Assembly: GCA_028829895.1 (NCBI GenBank)
Contig: CM054181.1
Location: forward strand, 68,191,259-68,255,258
Direction of reading: 5' to 3'
DNA from: Sinotaia quadrata
Lineage: Eukaryota; Mollusca; Gastropoda; Architaenioglossa; Viviparidae
Length of the DNA: 64,000 bases
The position numbers and the translations under genes are program-made. Of the stretch, positions 1 to 11,603 are shown in pieces (positions within the stretch are counted from its first letter, which is position 1; each line of letters begins with the position of its first letter). The notes beneath the pieces were generated by a model. That model was not told the origin of the DNA and did not search any database. It was given only the letters and a program-made list of their open reading frames with translations.

Positions 1-1410
1 TTAGTTCAGTGAGTGAAATTATACAGGTCTTTGTTTGAATGAAAACTGAAATGTCTCTGGAGGTTTCCTAGGTTTCAGGATCATAGAAAAGACATACATA
101 AGTGGTTACCCGTGGCTGAAATAACGCCCTGCATACCTGTAGTTTCAATGCCACCTAGTTACTTGTGTCTCAATGACACCCTAGTTACTTTTAGACTCAG
201 TGCCACCTAGTTACTTGTGTCTCAATGACACCCTAGTTACTTTTAGACTCAGTGCCACCTAGTTATATGTAGTCTAAATGACACCCTAGATACTTGTAGA
301 CTCAATGACACTCTAGTTACCTGTAGTCTAAATGCCATTCTAGTTACCTGTAGTTTAAACGATACCCTAGTTACTTGTAGACTCAGTGACACTCTAGTTA
401 CCTGAAGACTAATTGACAACCTAATTACCTGTAGTTTAAACGACACCCTAATTACTTCTAGTCTGTTATCTGAGGTATAATAACGCCCTAGCAGCTGTGT
501 GCTAAATAACTTATTAGTTATCTGTAATCGAAATGGCACCCTGACTACCTATAGTCAAAATAGCACTCTAGTTACCTGTAGACTAAACGACACCATAGCT
601 ACTTTAAAACTAAATGAGACACTAGTTACCTGTAAATTAAATGACACCTTACTTACCCGAAGTCTAAATGACACCTTAGTTACCTTGAAACTGAATGATA
701 CCCTAGTTACATGAGGTATAATGATTCACTATCAAACTGTTCTAAATAACAACCAAGATATATGTGATCTAAATAACACATCAGTTACCTGTAGTCTAAA
801 TGACACCGCATTTACTTCTGATCTAAATAATACAGTAATTACTTGTAGTCTAAATGACACCCTACTTAGTGTAGTCTACATGACATCATTCTTACCTGCA
901 GTCTAAATGACACTAGTTATACGTAATTGAAAAGATCCTTGTAGTATAAGAGATACCTCAGTTACCTGGGGTTTAAATAACATCCTTGCTACCTATGGTC
1001 TTACATGACATTGTTACCTGTGGACTAAATAAAAACTTAATTACTTGTACCCTGAAAACAACTCTCTAACCACCTGAGGTCTATATGACATCATAGCTTC
1101 ATAGTCAGGTGTGGTCTCAATGACACCCTTAATTACCGGTTGACTAAATGAAACTCAAGTCAGTTATGGTCTAAATGACACCTTATCTACATGATCTAAA
1201 ATTTACCGTAGTTATCTGTAGTCTCAGTGACACTCAAGTTACCTAATGCTACTACCCTCGCTATCTGTGATACAAATTCAACTCAAGCTACCGGTGGCCT
1301 AAATGGCACCCTAACTATTTTGTTACTTATGGTCTAAATGACACACATTTGCTTCCTTTTCTACCTGTGGTCTAAACGATACCCTAGCTACCTAGCTATT
1401 TGTGGTTACA
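1..1410. repeat. Degenerate 27-bp minisatellite
   Basis: From about position 141 the sequence is a long, diverged tandem array with a core like GTTACCTGTAGTCTAAATGA followed by CACCCTA. The spacing between successive cores is mostly 27 bp. Because 27 is a multiple of three, both strands carry open frames with a nine-residue period (for example minus-strand 249-539 and plus-strand 499-906). These are by-products of the repeat, not genes. Divergence rises toward 1410. The first 140 bp show no clear repeat. Confidence 0.85.
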
Positions 1411-1458
1411 TACAATTTGGATGTGTAGATGGCGAGTGAACATTAATACCTGAAACAC

Positions 1459-1812
1459 TCAGTACCAACAATTAAAACTTTAATAGCTTGTCTAACATCG
1501 AACACTAACAAAAATGGAATAGTTTGTCTCACATCGAACACTAACAAAAATGGAATAGTTTGCTTCACATTGAGCACTAACAAAAATGGAATAGTTTGTC
1601 TCACATCGAACACTAACAAAAATGGAATAGTTTGTCTCACATCGAACACTAACAAAAATGGAATAGTTTGCTTCACTAGTTTGAGCACTAACAATGAAAA
1701 CTTTAACAACTTGTCTAACAGCGAGCACTAACAATTAAAAATGGAATAGTTTGTCTCACATTGAGCACTAACAATGAAAACTTTAGTAGCTTTGTCTAAC
1801 ATTCAGCACTTA
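1459..1812. repeat. 36-bp minisatellite
   Basis: Seven to eight units built on GAACACTAACAAAAATGG with GTTTGTCTCACATC. The central copies are nearly identical at a 36-bp period, while the outer copies carry a variant (CAATTAAAACTTTAATAGC). The two minus-strand frames here repeat every 12 residues and are repeat artefacts. Confidence 0.9.
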
Positions 1813-2060
1813 CAATTAAGACTTTAAAAGAATATATTTCATTCATCATTAACATCTAAAATTAAATCCATACAACAACAAAAAAATCAACATTAAAACA
1901 ACCAATAAAACCTAATGACATTGTTCAATGTTGAGTAAAATAATTTTTGAAATCATATAGGACAAACATTTAGTAATATCTCCTACTATTTTGATATACC
2001 CACATTCTGCATTAATGTCAGGGAATTTTAGGCAAATTAAGTTGAGTTATGGAAACATTA
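1813..2060. other. AT-rich stretch, nothing recognised
   Basis: AT-rich single-copy-looking sequence between two repeat blocks. No coding frame, RNA or element end was recognised. Confidence 0.5.
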
Positions 2061-2261
2061 TTTTCATTTTATTAATCTTAACTATTTTAACTTTAAATTT
2101 TAATCTTAACTATCTAAACTAGTTTCTTAACTATATATTTAATTTATGAGAAGACACTTCATTTTCATTTTATTAATCTTAACTATTTTACCTTTAAATT
2201 TTAATCTTAACTATCTTAACTAGTTTCTTAACTATATATTTAATTTATGAGAAGACATTTC
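2061..2261. repeat. Tandem duplication of about 101 bp
   Basis: The block beginning TTTTCATTTTATTAATC at 2061 recurs at 2162 with few changes. Both copies end in TTTATGAGAAGACA. It is internally rich in TTAATCTTAACTAT submotifs. Confidence 0.9.
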
Positions 2262-3928
2262 CGCTAGGCAACTGTTCGCATGGTGCAATAACTTGTTTAC
2301 GAGTTGAGAGTACTATATAGGTCACTCTAGAGGTGAGGGAAAGGCCGTTAACTGGATACGAGACGCCCATAGTTGGTCACTTGAGTTCCGTATCGTGACG
2401 TAGCATTAATCCGCCAGCTGACCTAGAGTCATTCATTTATACACGTGAATGAATCGAAATTAGACGCTCAGATTCAGTCACAATGCCCATATCCAGGGGA
2501 GGCCATCGCGTCCATTATACCGTGTACGACTTTACATAGTGGTAAATACAGTTGACTTCTCTAAATTGCTTTATTTTTTATGTGAGAATATTTATGATTG
2601 TTAAATTATTGTTAAATAATTGATATATTTTTCTCACAGACGCTAAGTGGCGTTAGCGATTGATACATTTTGTAGAAATGATCAAGATAGAATAAATACG
2701 TGTGTATTGCTATATTCCCGCTGTTAAAATCATTATAATGGGAAAGCGCTAACAATGAATAGACGATAGTTAATAAGCATCGTGTGGACCACAGGCTAAA
2801 ATTATATTGTATTGAGAAGCTGTACATTTGTAAAGCGAAATCATTTGTTCATTTAAGTATTTTTATTGATTTGGAATTGTGAATTAGCTGTAGCTAATTA
2901 GTAGAGATTGGAAAGAGTAATCTATCACTGTCACCACAAAGCCCATATAATCGCTTATTGTAACGTGATACTGTAGAATGATGTTATTCATTTACAGCCG
3001 GTCTTGGAGTCTTGGAGACTTATACTTTGATCTTGGAGTTTAAACTTGAAGTCTTAAACTTGGAATCTTCTGAGTCTGATGCCAACTGTTTGGAGGACTA
3101 CGCCAGGTGCCATATTCGACGTTGGAGGGCCCAGACGGAGATTGCTGCTGACATCAGAACCACTCTGGTTGAATAGATGACAGCAACATTTCAACTACTT
3201 TATGAACAACCAAGTTAAGTGGGATGTGTCCCTATAAACAGAACAGACTATAATAAAGTATATATAGCCATTCAGAATTCAGGCTAAGCAGGATAGATTG
3301 ACTCTAATAATCTGCGTATCATTAATGTTCATTTTTCTATTATTATGAATTGTTATTAAATTTATTTGTTATCTTACCCATTGTTTGTAGCACGACTGGA
3401 TTAGCTAGATGGGGTTCAGGCCGAAAAAAAGAATCATAATTCTTAATTTATAAATAAAAGGGGAAGATAACGTTACTAGCTTGGGCAAGTCAACTGATTT
3501 ATCTAGCGATGTGTCATTGAGTAATATCCTGAATCATTCGGCATTTTCGTAGTAGATAAGCCAGACAATCCGGCTGTCGCTATTGCTAGAGATTAATCAG
3601 TAACCAATATTGATACCTAAAAATACCTAAAAATCTAAAAATAGGACAGAGTCGTTAAACCTAGACTGGACACGTCTTAATAAATTAATAATTAATTAAT
3701 AAACCAATATTAATAAGTCAATCGCATATTAAACCAAATAAATATTCAGCCATTATACCTAAACAATTAATGCAACTAAATATTCAGAATCAGTATAGTA
3801 AATAGTTCTTGTCAAAGTTCAATATTAACGCGTAAGAAAACATAATTCAATAATCAGTTCTTCTACCTTAAGACAATCAGGAAAATTATTTATCTTTATT
3901 AAATGTGAAATTGAAATTGAAGTTAATC
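2262..3928. other. Low-repeat island, unassigned
   Basis: About 1.7 kb without tandem structure, in contrast to its neighbours, and with more balanced base composition around 2260-2540 and 3050-3250. The minus-strand frame 2612-2827 (71 codons) has no recognisable motif. Short tracts such as AATAAAGTATATATAG near 3251 could be remnants of a transcription unit or LTR, but no ends, duplications or protein homology could be established. Confidence 0.4.
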
Positions 3929-4190
3929 GTTTAGTAGTGATGACGAAATATATTCGTATTAAGACATTTAGCTCTTGCCAATCGTTAGTAGTGATGACGA
4001 AATATATTCGTATTAAGACATTTAGCTCTTGCCAATCGTTAGTAGTGATGACGAAATATATTCGTATTAAGACATTTAGCTCTTGCCAATCGTTAGTAGT
4101 GATGACGAAATATATTCGTATTAAGACATTTAGCTCTTGCCAATCGTTAGTAGTGATGACGAAACGTATTCATATTAAGACATTTAGCTT
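3929..4190. repeat. 54-bp minisatellite, about 4.7 copies
   Basis: Four almost perfect 54-bp units containing GTGATGACGAAATATATTCG, and a fifth diverged unit ending near 4190. The plus-strand frame 3937-4338 has an 18-residue period and runs into the microsatellite downstream, so it is not a gene. Confidence 0.93.
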
Positions 4191-4217
4191 TAGCCCTATG
4201 AAATTCTTGCCAATCGT

Positions 4218-4218
4218 T

Positions 4219-4314
<96 letters not shown>
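4218..4314. repeat. (TA)n(TG)n microsatellite
   Basis: A run of about eleven TA dinucleotides followed by about 37 TG dinucleotides. It is an alternating purine-pyrimidine tract. Confidence 0.98.
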
Positions 4315-4315
<1 letters not shown>

Positions 4316-4448
4316 ACTTATATGATGATACTCATTAGATGTGCAATATATATATGTAATGTCATATGTAATGTTATTTTAACGACCCTGTTATAACATT
4401 AATTACCCGAATTATTACCTATGAATTTAGTTTTAATACTGATAGCAA

Positions 4449-4600
4449 TAGTGCCATTTCTCACTGCATCGTCTTTAGAGTACTATTTAGTTTTGCATAG
4501 CACTATATTGTTAACACAAGTCAACCATAGTGCCATTTCTCATTGTGTCGCATTGTATTGTTAACACAAGTCAACCACAGTGCCATTTCTTATTGTATCA
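4449..4600. repeat. Short diverged tandem repeat, about 55-58 bp
   Basis: The phrase GTGCCATTTCT recurs at about 4452, 4531 and 4580. ATTGTTAACACAAGTCAACC occurs twice between the last copies, which indicates an old tandem duplication. Confidence 0.7.
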
Positions 4601-4849
4601 AACTGTTTACTTTAACACAGAAGTGAAGTGAAACTATAATGTCTATTGTATGAAACTATATGCATTCTGATGTATTCTGGCGACAGATGTTGTAACTTTT
4701 CACGTAACATTACTCAAAGTCTTAGGTGTAATAGTTTAGTGCTGTGGGTCTCTTTCAATCCAGGTTGTGTATCGATCCAACATCATATTGTAGGTTAGGC
4801 CAAAGTCGATAAGTCCAACAATTTTCTGTGGTTTTCCAACTAGATCAGG

Positions 4850-4911
4850 TTATATATATATATGTGTGTGCATGTGTGCGTGTGTGTGTGTGTGTGTGCG
4901 CGCGCGCGCTC
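4850..4911. repeat. (TA)n(TG)n(CG)n microsatellite
   Basis: TA dinucleotides pass into TG and then into a short CG run (GCGCGCGCGC). The reading frame 4828-5076 that crosses it has no other supporting feature. Confidence 0.93.
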
Positions 4912-5700
4912 ATACAGTCTTTTGTTCCTCGCATAGTTTCAACATTGAAAAATGTACTTAAAAGGAACACCGAGAGAGACGCAAGAATGCTAATGCTTCT
5001 CCTATATTGTGTTCACACCTTGAAACTGTCAGACCGTACGTTCATTAACATGGATAATTTATTCTGTAAATCGTGACATCAAATGTAGGGAGCAATTTGT
5101 TTGGGGAGTTTCCCAGCGTTCACGAAGAAACAATTTGATTGGTTAGTTTCAATCGACCGCGACCGGCATTACAAAAAACCTTGACCGCATGAAACAGGAA
5201 ACAAGTGACGACATTTCCTTTTTAAGCAGAATATTATTTTTGGATATGAAGAGCTTGTTAAGATTACAGTTTGAAAGAATGATCTATATAATATAGGCTG
5301 CGTTTTTGACGATCTGTTATTAATGCTATTATTCAGAAGGACTAGCACACAACACATTTATGAAATAAAAAAATTGATTTTATATATACATACATACATA
5401 CATCGATTACTTTAAAGAACTGTTCGTAACCCAACTCTCTCTTTGAAGATAGCTGTTACCTATTCACACAAATTCACTCTACATCGATAGGTTTACGCGT
5501 TCACTCGAGGTCTGTATTTGTATTACTTAGTAAAATTATCCTGATACATTCTGTTGAACGATAGGTCGACAAATGTAACAGCTTTTCCCCCTAGTACATC
5601 TATATATAAAGGACTTTGAATTTTCATGTTGCAGTCGTATGAAAAACAAAATATTATTGTAATAAAAGTATTTAGGCATTAATATATCTTGAATCCATTC
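4912..5700. other. Unassigned sequence
   Basis: No tandem structure apart from a short (ATAC)n near 5384-5402. The minus-strand frame 5169-5357 has no recognised domain. Confidence 0.4.
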
Positions 5701-5712
5701 ATCTATCCACCC

Positions 5713-5886
<174 letters not shown>

Positions 5887-6479
5887 TGTGATGATTGTGT
5901 GGATGAATGATACTATAAATGTTGATGTCATGTGCCACACTCGCTCACATGCATCTCACAAGTTGAAATGCCATAATGTTTTGCTCATCTGACGGTCTAT
6001 GTCCGTGTTTTGCTCTATTAAATTACACCCCCACATGCCACCTCTAATAAACATAAACTGGATGTATTCGACACAATTTGGCAAATTCTTATTCCTATTC
6101 ATCTTCTGCTCAAGTTCAAGTTATATAAAATTAAGAAGAATTAATTAATTGGCTGCATTACTTTGTTTTCCTTAACCATGACGTGACATGAACTTCTGAA
6201 TGAATTCTGACAGGTTAATATATGGATATTACATTATAGAATATGGAATTAAGTGACTCTGCACTCCGATTTAGTTAAGGTTGGTTTGAAGAAAATGAAG
6301 CACACGCACTTTCATGTGTTAGGCACCATTTTGGGGATGGGTGGGGGAACTAAATTGAACTGTTCCTTGTAGTTACGGTGTTCTTGGTGTTTTAAATTCC
6401 TTGGAAGTAATGCGTTAACTTTATCAAGTTTACGGTTAAAGGAGCGCCTTATAATGCCATCAGGAAAATCCCTTCAGAT
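5887..6479. other. Unassigned sequence
   Basis: Mixed-composition sequence with no tandem structure, coding frame or recognised element end. Confidence 0.4.
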
Positions 6480-6619
6480 TATCTAGAAAGCTAATTGAAC
6501 TACACAAATGTTCCATAGGATAGACAGGGTTACCTAAAATCGCCTATCCGAGCTTTAGTGAAGAAAGGCAAGAAAAACAAAAATCATGTGCAAAGCATAA
6601 ACACTCACTTAATTTTTGG

Positions 6620-7040
6620 GCATACAGCTGAACACTAGACACACTTCACTGTCTTCTGTCATGTCGAGCTGAACTGTAATCACACTTCACTGTCTTCTGT
6701 CATGTCGAGCTGAACTGTAATCACACTTCACTGTCTTCTGTCATGTCGAGCTGAACTGTAATCACACTTCACTGTCTTCTGTCATGTCGAGCTGAACTGT
6801 AATCACACTTCACTGTTTTCTGTCATGTCGAGCTGAACAGAGGGCACACTTCACTGTCTTCTGTCATGTCGAGCTGAACAGTATTCACACTTCACTGTCT
6901 TCTGTCATGTCGAGCTGAACAGTATTAACACTTCACTGTCTTCTGTCATGTCGAGCTGAACTGTATTCACACTTCACTGTCTTCTGTCATGTCGAGCTGC
7001 ACAGTATTCACACTTCACTGTCTTCTGTCACGTCGAGCGG
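6620..7040. repeat. 41-bp minisatellite, about 10 copies
   Basis: Units read CACACTTCACTGTCTTCTGT followed by CATGTCGAGCTGAACTGTAAT. The measured spacing is 41 bp (for example 6681 to 6722). Variants CAGTATTC and CAGAGGG accumulate in the right half. Confidence 0.95.
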
Positions 7041-7227
7041 ATGTGCAATCTTGCTAATCGCCCAGATTGCTATGTCTCTTAGGAAATGACCAGAAGGCAA
7101 TTTTCTAGAAAACCTGAAGGTTTCTATATCTTGCTTATATTTTAAAACACGTATTAATTTCTTCATAATACAAGATGGCCACCAGAGGGAGACTAATACA
7201 GTCATCTGAACGTGTGTTGAAGAAGAA

Positions 7228-7660
7228 CACAAGTAGTCCTGCAGTATAAAGTGTCTAGAGATAGTTTTGTAGTATAAAGTGTCTTGAGATAGTCCTGTAG
7301 TATAAAGTGTCTTGAGATAGTCCTGTAGTATAAAGTGTCTAGAGATAGTTTTGTAGTATAAAGTGTCTTGAGATATTCCTGTAGTATAAAGTGTCTTGAG
7401 ATAGGACCCAAACAGTGCTGTTGTATAAACGTGTCTTGAGATAGTCCTGTAGTATAAAGTGTCTTGAGATAGTCCTGTATTATAAAGTGTCTTGAGATAG
7501 TCCTGTAGTATAACGTGTCTTGAGATAGTCCTGTAGTATAACGTGTCTTGAGATAGTATGTGCGTTGTGGTAATCCATTAGTATAACAGGTATTAAGATA
7601 GGACCCCTAAAGTCGTTTAGTATCTTGAGATAGTCCTGTAGTATATGTGTTGAGGTAAGA
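7228..7660. repeat. 28-bp minisatellite
   Basis: About 14 units like TCCTGTAGTATAAAGTGTCT plus TGAGATAG, diverging after 7560 into a longer unit containing GTAAGACACGTAATCCT. Minus-strand frames here (7202-7411, 7480-7773) are repeat-derived. Confidence 0.92.
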
Positions 7661-7785
7661 CACGTAATCCTGTAGTGTGTGTGTGTGTGTGTGTGTTGAG
7701 GTAAGACACATAATCCTATAGTATATGTTAAGGGGAGACACGTAATCCTATAGTATGTGTTGAGGTAAGACACGTAATCCTATAG

Positions 7786-7849
<64 letters not shown>

Positions 7850-7860
7850 ATTGAGATAAG
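7660..7860. repeat. Diverged 30-40-bp repeats with two (GT)n tracts
   Basis: Four units with TGAGGTAAGACACGTAATCC are interrupted by a short (GT)n near 7675-7695 and a long (GT)n at about 7786-7847. Confidence 0.88.
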
Positions 7861-8020
7861 ACACGTAATCCTTGGTCGGTAGTATGCTGCTATGAAGAGT
7901 GATGAAGCATTCACCGCACAAAAAGGTTTTATTATTCTTTGACCAACTTCAAACTGCCAATTGTCACTTATTTGTGGGAAATTTAATGTTGTCAGATGTC
8001 GCCATCTTGAGTTTTCATTG

Positions 8021-8226
8021 TGAGCAGAGTCTGGGTTAGTAATTTGTATTTGTTGAATGTACGTTGAAATGGACGCTATACATCAGACCATTTCAACAAG
8101 ATGGAGAGATTTGCCTGATCTTAGTGACCATATGGTCATAAAAGAGCAGGCAAGTTAAAGCAGCACATCATGATGTAATACAGTTCACTACTTTTGACAC
8201 TGAATTTGTTGTAATGATTTTATGAG
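8021..8226. other. Unassigned sequence
   Basis: Short stretch to the right of the dispersed element, with no feature recognised. Confidence 0.4.
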
Positions 8227-8492
8227 GGCTAACGAAGTATAATTAGTGAATGTATTGAAGTGTAATTAGTGAATGTAATGATGTGTAATTAGTGAATGTA
8301 ATGACGAGTAATTAGTGAATGTAATGACGTGTAATTAGTGAATATACCGACGTGTAATTAGTGAATGTGATGACGTGTAATTGGTGAATGTAATGACGTG
8401 TAATTAGTGAATGTAATGAAGTATAGTTAGTGAATATATCGACATGTAATTAGTGAATGTAATGAAGTATAGTTAGTGAATATATCGACTAA
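8227..8492. repeat. 23-bp minisatellite
   Basis: Eleven to twelve units of GTGTAATTAGTGAATGTAAT plus GAC. The 23-bp spacing was measured at 8283, 8306 and 8329. Some units carry the variant TATATCGAC. Confidence 0.94.
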
Positions 8493-8534
8493 TTACATGT
8501 ATTTTGCTAAAGTAGACAGAGAATTCGACCGAAG

Positions 8535-8668
8535 GCTGTCCAAATATTGACATCTTGACCAAAATCTGTCTTAAGACTGACAACTCGACCAAGAAAAGTA
8601 TTAAGACTGGCAACTCGACCAAGAACTGTCTCAAGACTCGACCAAAGACTGTCCAAAAACTAACTCTC
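8535..8668. repeat. Degenerate 28-30-bp repeat
   Basis: Four to five units around AAGACTGACAACTCGACCAA. The overlapping frames 8473-8814 (minus) and 8555-8752 (plus) follow the repeat and the GA tract and are not credible genes. Confidence 0.8.
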
Positions 8669-8692
8669 CAAACAATGACTAATGACCGTTCA

Positions 8693-8732
8693 GAGAGAGA
8701 GAGAAGGAGAGAGAGAAGGAGAGAGAGAGAGT
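8693..8732. repeat. (GA)n-rich tract
   Basis: Interrupted GAGA repeat with two AAGGAG interruptions, followed by a T8 run. Confidence 0.92.
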
Positions 8733-8759
8733 GCAATTCTTTTTTTTTATAGAATGACC

Positions 8760-9490
8760 ATTGTACTAATCGACATCTACCCAGACAGGTGTGATCACCC
8801 ATTCCTGATGACAAAGATTTTTCACTTTCTTATAGATATTGCACTTTAAAGGGTGGCTACGTTACGGGTACGTAAAAAAAAAAAGTGCTGAAAGTGTACC
8901 TATTTGCACCACGCCCTAGCAAGCAAACGACGACGTGTTCAACAACACGTGTGCCCCTTCTCCGGATGTCGAAGTACTCTAGTAAATATTTATTTGATAT
9001 ATATTTGTCATAGAACATTGTCAAACGATCTAAACAAGAATTATTTTATCTTTTTCTTTTTCTGAGGCCCATCCATATAACCCTGACCTTGATTTCAGTC
9101 ACTCGTTGACATTTCTGTTCAGCAAGGATTATTGTCTAGATCTGACTAAGACTGCTTCGCGAGTTTACTTGACGTCACTGTTACGTATGCCACATCATGA
9201 ATTTGTCACTTACGTAGTTTAATATTGAGTACGGTCATTTAGTTATTATAAAAGTGTTACTAACGCATCACAATTTATTATCAATTAATTACGTCACTAA
9301 GTATGAATTTGTTATCGAATGTCACAGACTTTCAATTTATTAAAATAAATAATGATTTTGTTGCATACGTCACCTGGTTTTATTGTCATTTAGTTATATC
9401 ACTTAGTATGAATTTGTTACTGTACGTCACCTAGTTTTATTTTGTAGTAACGATGCAATTTAGTACAATTTGCTTCTGACCTCACCTAGC
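8760..9490. other. AT-rich unassigned sequence
   Basis: Contains loosely repeated phrases TACGTCACCTAGTTTTAT and AGTATGAATTTGTTA between 9170 and 9490, probably a very old tandem array. No coding evidence. Confidence 0.45.
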
Positions 9491-9503
9491 TTACTTCTTT
9501 CTT

Positions 9504-9686
9504 AAATACGTATTTAATATGAATTTGTATTACTTTGGTCTTACAAAATACGTATTTATTTAATATGAATTTGTATTACTTTGGTCTTACAAAATACGTA
9601 TTTAATATGAATTTGTATTACTTTGGTCTTACAAAATACGTATTTATTTAATATGAATTTGTATTACTTTGGTCTTACAAAAACTA
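9504..9686. repeat. 42/46-bp minisatellite, 4 copies
   Basis: Units contain AATATGAATTTGTATTACTT and GGTCTTACAAAATACGTATT. Alternate units differ by one extra TATT, giving spacings of 42 and 46 bp. Short frames starting here extend into the TG tract and are artefacts. Confidence 0.9.
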
Positions 9687-9726
9687 CTGTTTCTCATATC
9701 CATCATGACCTTGAAGGGCGGAAGGC

Positions 9727-9741
9727 ATGCGTGCGCGTGCA

Positions 9742-9774
<33 letters not shown>

Positions 9775-9780
9775 GCGTGC

Positions 9781-9828
<48 letters not shown>
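9727..9828. repeat. (TG)n/(GC)n microsatellite
   Basis: Long TG tract with GCGTGC interruptions, alternating purine and pyrimidine over about 100 bp. Confidence 0.97.
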
Positions 9829-9829
<1 letters not shown>

Positions 9830-9849
9830 TGAGCGTATATATGTGTGTG

Positions 9850-10424
9850 CATTATTCACTTAAGAGACAAAACTTGGATCAGCACTAGCCCAGTGACCAA
9901 CCAGTCAACCAAGTAACTAACTTCACCATCTGTTGTCCAACTCAACCAACTGATTGAGCGTCCCCTAAACTAGTAAACACGGATCTTAAATTATTTAATT
10001 TTCACCTTATCTACTGAACTAAATGCAGGCCAGCCAAGCAATGTGTCTGCCAGAATGCGGACCCAATTTGGGAGATGATTTTTTGAACACACCTTTGCGG
10101 TTTTTCCCTAAAACGTTGCGGTTCATTGTAGGTCACTACTTTTGCTTCACAATCAATATCGCTATCGTGAGATTTCTATTTTTCTCCCCTTCGTGTTATG
10201 TCCGAATGTCTCTTTTTCATGACTGTTATTCAGTACGCATAACTGTTATCGTGACGTAACGGGGATTTCCAGCTTTGTCCATGGTAGCGTGTAGTTTGTC
10301 TAGTTTTCAATAGTAATGTCAATGAGTTCTTTTTTCCAAACGTTAACAAACTGATAGGAGACTGTAAGCAAACTGATTTGTGGTGAAGTTGGAATACAAA
10401 CAAACACACTCACATACAGGAGTG
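9850..10424. other. Unassigned sequence
   Basis: No repeat periodicity. The frame 10023-10259 (78 codons, plus) shows no recognisable motif and I do not call it a gene. Confidence 0.4.
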
Positions 10425-10948
10425 AAAATACTGTTTTAAGAACATAGACAGAAGTAACATAGACATGAGTGAAAATGCCATTGCACGAATTTAGGAGAAG
10501 TAATACAGGCATGAGTGAAAATGCTATTTTTAGAAAGAAGTAACATAAACATGAGTGAAAATGCGATTTTAAGAACTTAGAAAGAAATAGCATAGATATA
10601 AGTGAAAATGCTATTGTAAGAATTTAGACAGAAGCAACACAGACACGTGTGAAAATGCTATTGTAAGAACAAAGAGATGTAAAACAGACACGAGTGTTGT
10701 AAGAATTTAGACAGAAGTAACACAGACGTGTGAAAATGCTAATGTAAGAACAAAGACAGATGTAACACAGACACGAGTGAAAAATGCTATTATACAGACA
10801 TGAGCGAAAATGCAATTGTACAGACATGAGTGAAAATATTATTGTAAGAACATAGACAGAACTAACACAGACATGAGTGAAAATGCTATTGTAAGAACAT
10901 AGACAGAACTAACACAGACATGAGTGAAAATGCTATTGTAAGAACCCA
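10425..10948. repeat. 47-bp minisatellite with internal sub-repeats
   Basis: About eleven units of the type AAGAACATAGACAGAACTAA, CACAGACATGAGTGAAAATG, CTATTGT. The last copies are exactly 47 bp apart (10844, 10891). Earlier copies have deletions. The two minus-strand frames (10300-10593, 10624-10827) lie in the repeat. Confidence 0.92.
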
Positions 10949-11147
10949 CAAATACAGAAACATGTCTTAAGTCTGCATTTTCAAAGTATAATATGGATTA
11001 TAAAAATTTGCACAGACGAAAGCGCCCTCTTTATTTGACTTTTAGTACACTCATATGTGTGGGCCATCACTCATTTTGCCTAACATTCCGATTTTTTGTT
11101 TTATATTCAGTAAAGCACATTTTAAGAATTTAAACTTCTTTTTCAAA

Positions 11148-11285
11148 TATATTGTAATCTGACCACTATATGTATATAGTATATATTACTTTTTGTAATC
11201 TGACCACTATATGTATATAGTATATATATATATTACTTTTTGTAATCTGACTACTATATGTATATACTCTCTCTATATATAGTAA
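11148..11285. repeat. 41-46-bp AT-rich tandem repeat, 3 copies
   Basis: Repeats of TGTAATCTGACCACTATATG with TATATAGTATATATTACTTT. Starts at 11153, 11194 and 11240 show spacings of 41 and 46 bp through (TA)n expansion. Confidence 0.9.
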
Positions 11286-11603
11286 TGATGCTAAATTTTG
11301 AATAATGAATTGCTTGGAACAATTTCACTGCAAAAACTAATACTAATACTGATTGTTTTCATTACATGCAATGCACACATTTTAATATAGCAGGTATTCT
11401 TAATTTAAAATGTCCAGAAGTACCCATATAAATATTTCTATTCACAATTAAGCACTAGTGTTAATTTTACTAATTATATCATTACCATATGATCACCCTT
11501 AAATTAAGAAAAGAAATATTTGGGTTCAATCTTACATTTTATCTTGTGAGGGCATATATACAGGCTTAACATAAACATAGTTGAAATGAAGTGTGTTTAA
11601 GGG
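11286..11603. other. AT-rich sequence, insertion-site flank
   Basis: No gene seen. The segment about 11555-11603 (GGCATATATACAGGCTTAAC and following) matches sequence on the other side of the solo LTR at 13310-13360 and again at about 13400-13460, so the solo LTR landed in an old tandem repeat of roughly 50-100 bp. Confidence 0.5.

Larger units (their letters stand above)
6480..8020 (+). mobile_element. Minisatellite-bearing dispersed element, copy 1
   Basis: The left flank (about 6500-6570, with CCATAGGATAG and TATCCGAGCTTTAGTGAAGA) and right flank (about 7880-7975, with GACCAACTTCAAACTGCCAA) are both found again, in the same order and orientation, around 28650-28720 and 29440-29560. Between the flanks sits a 41-bp minisatellite related to the 38-40-bp array of the second copy. 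This copy also has an extra 28-bp array and a (GT)n tract on the right side. The organisation resembles non-autonomous elements with central tandem repeats known from molluscs (pearl or Helitron-derived types), but I saw no diagnostic Helitron ends. Boundaries are where similarity fades. Confidence 0.65.
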
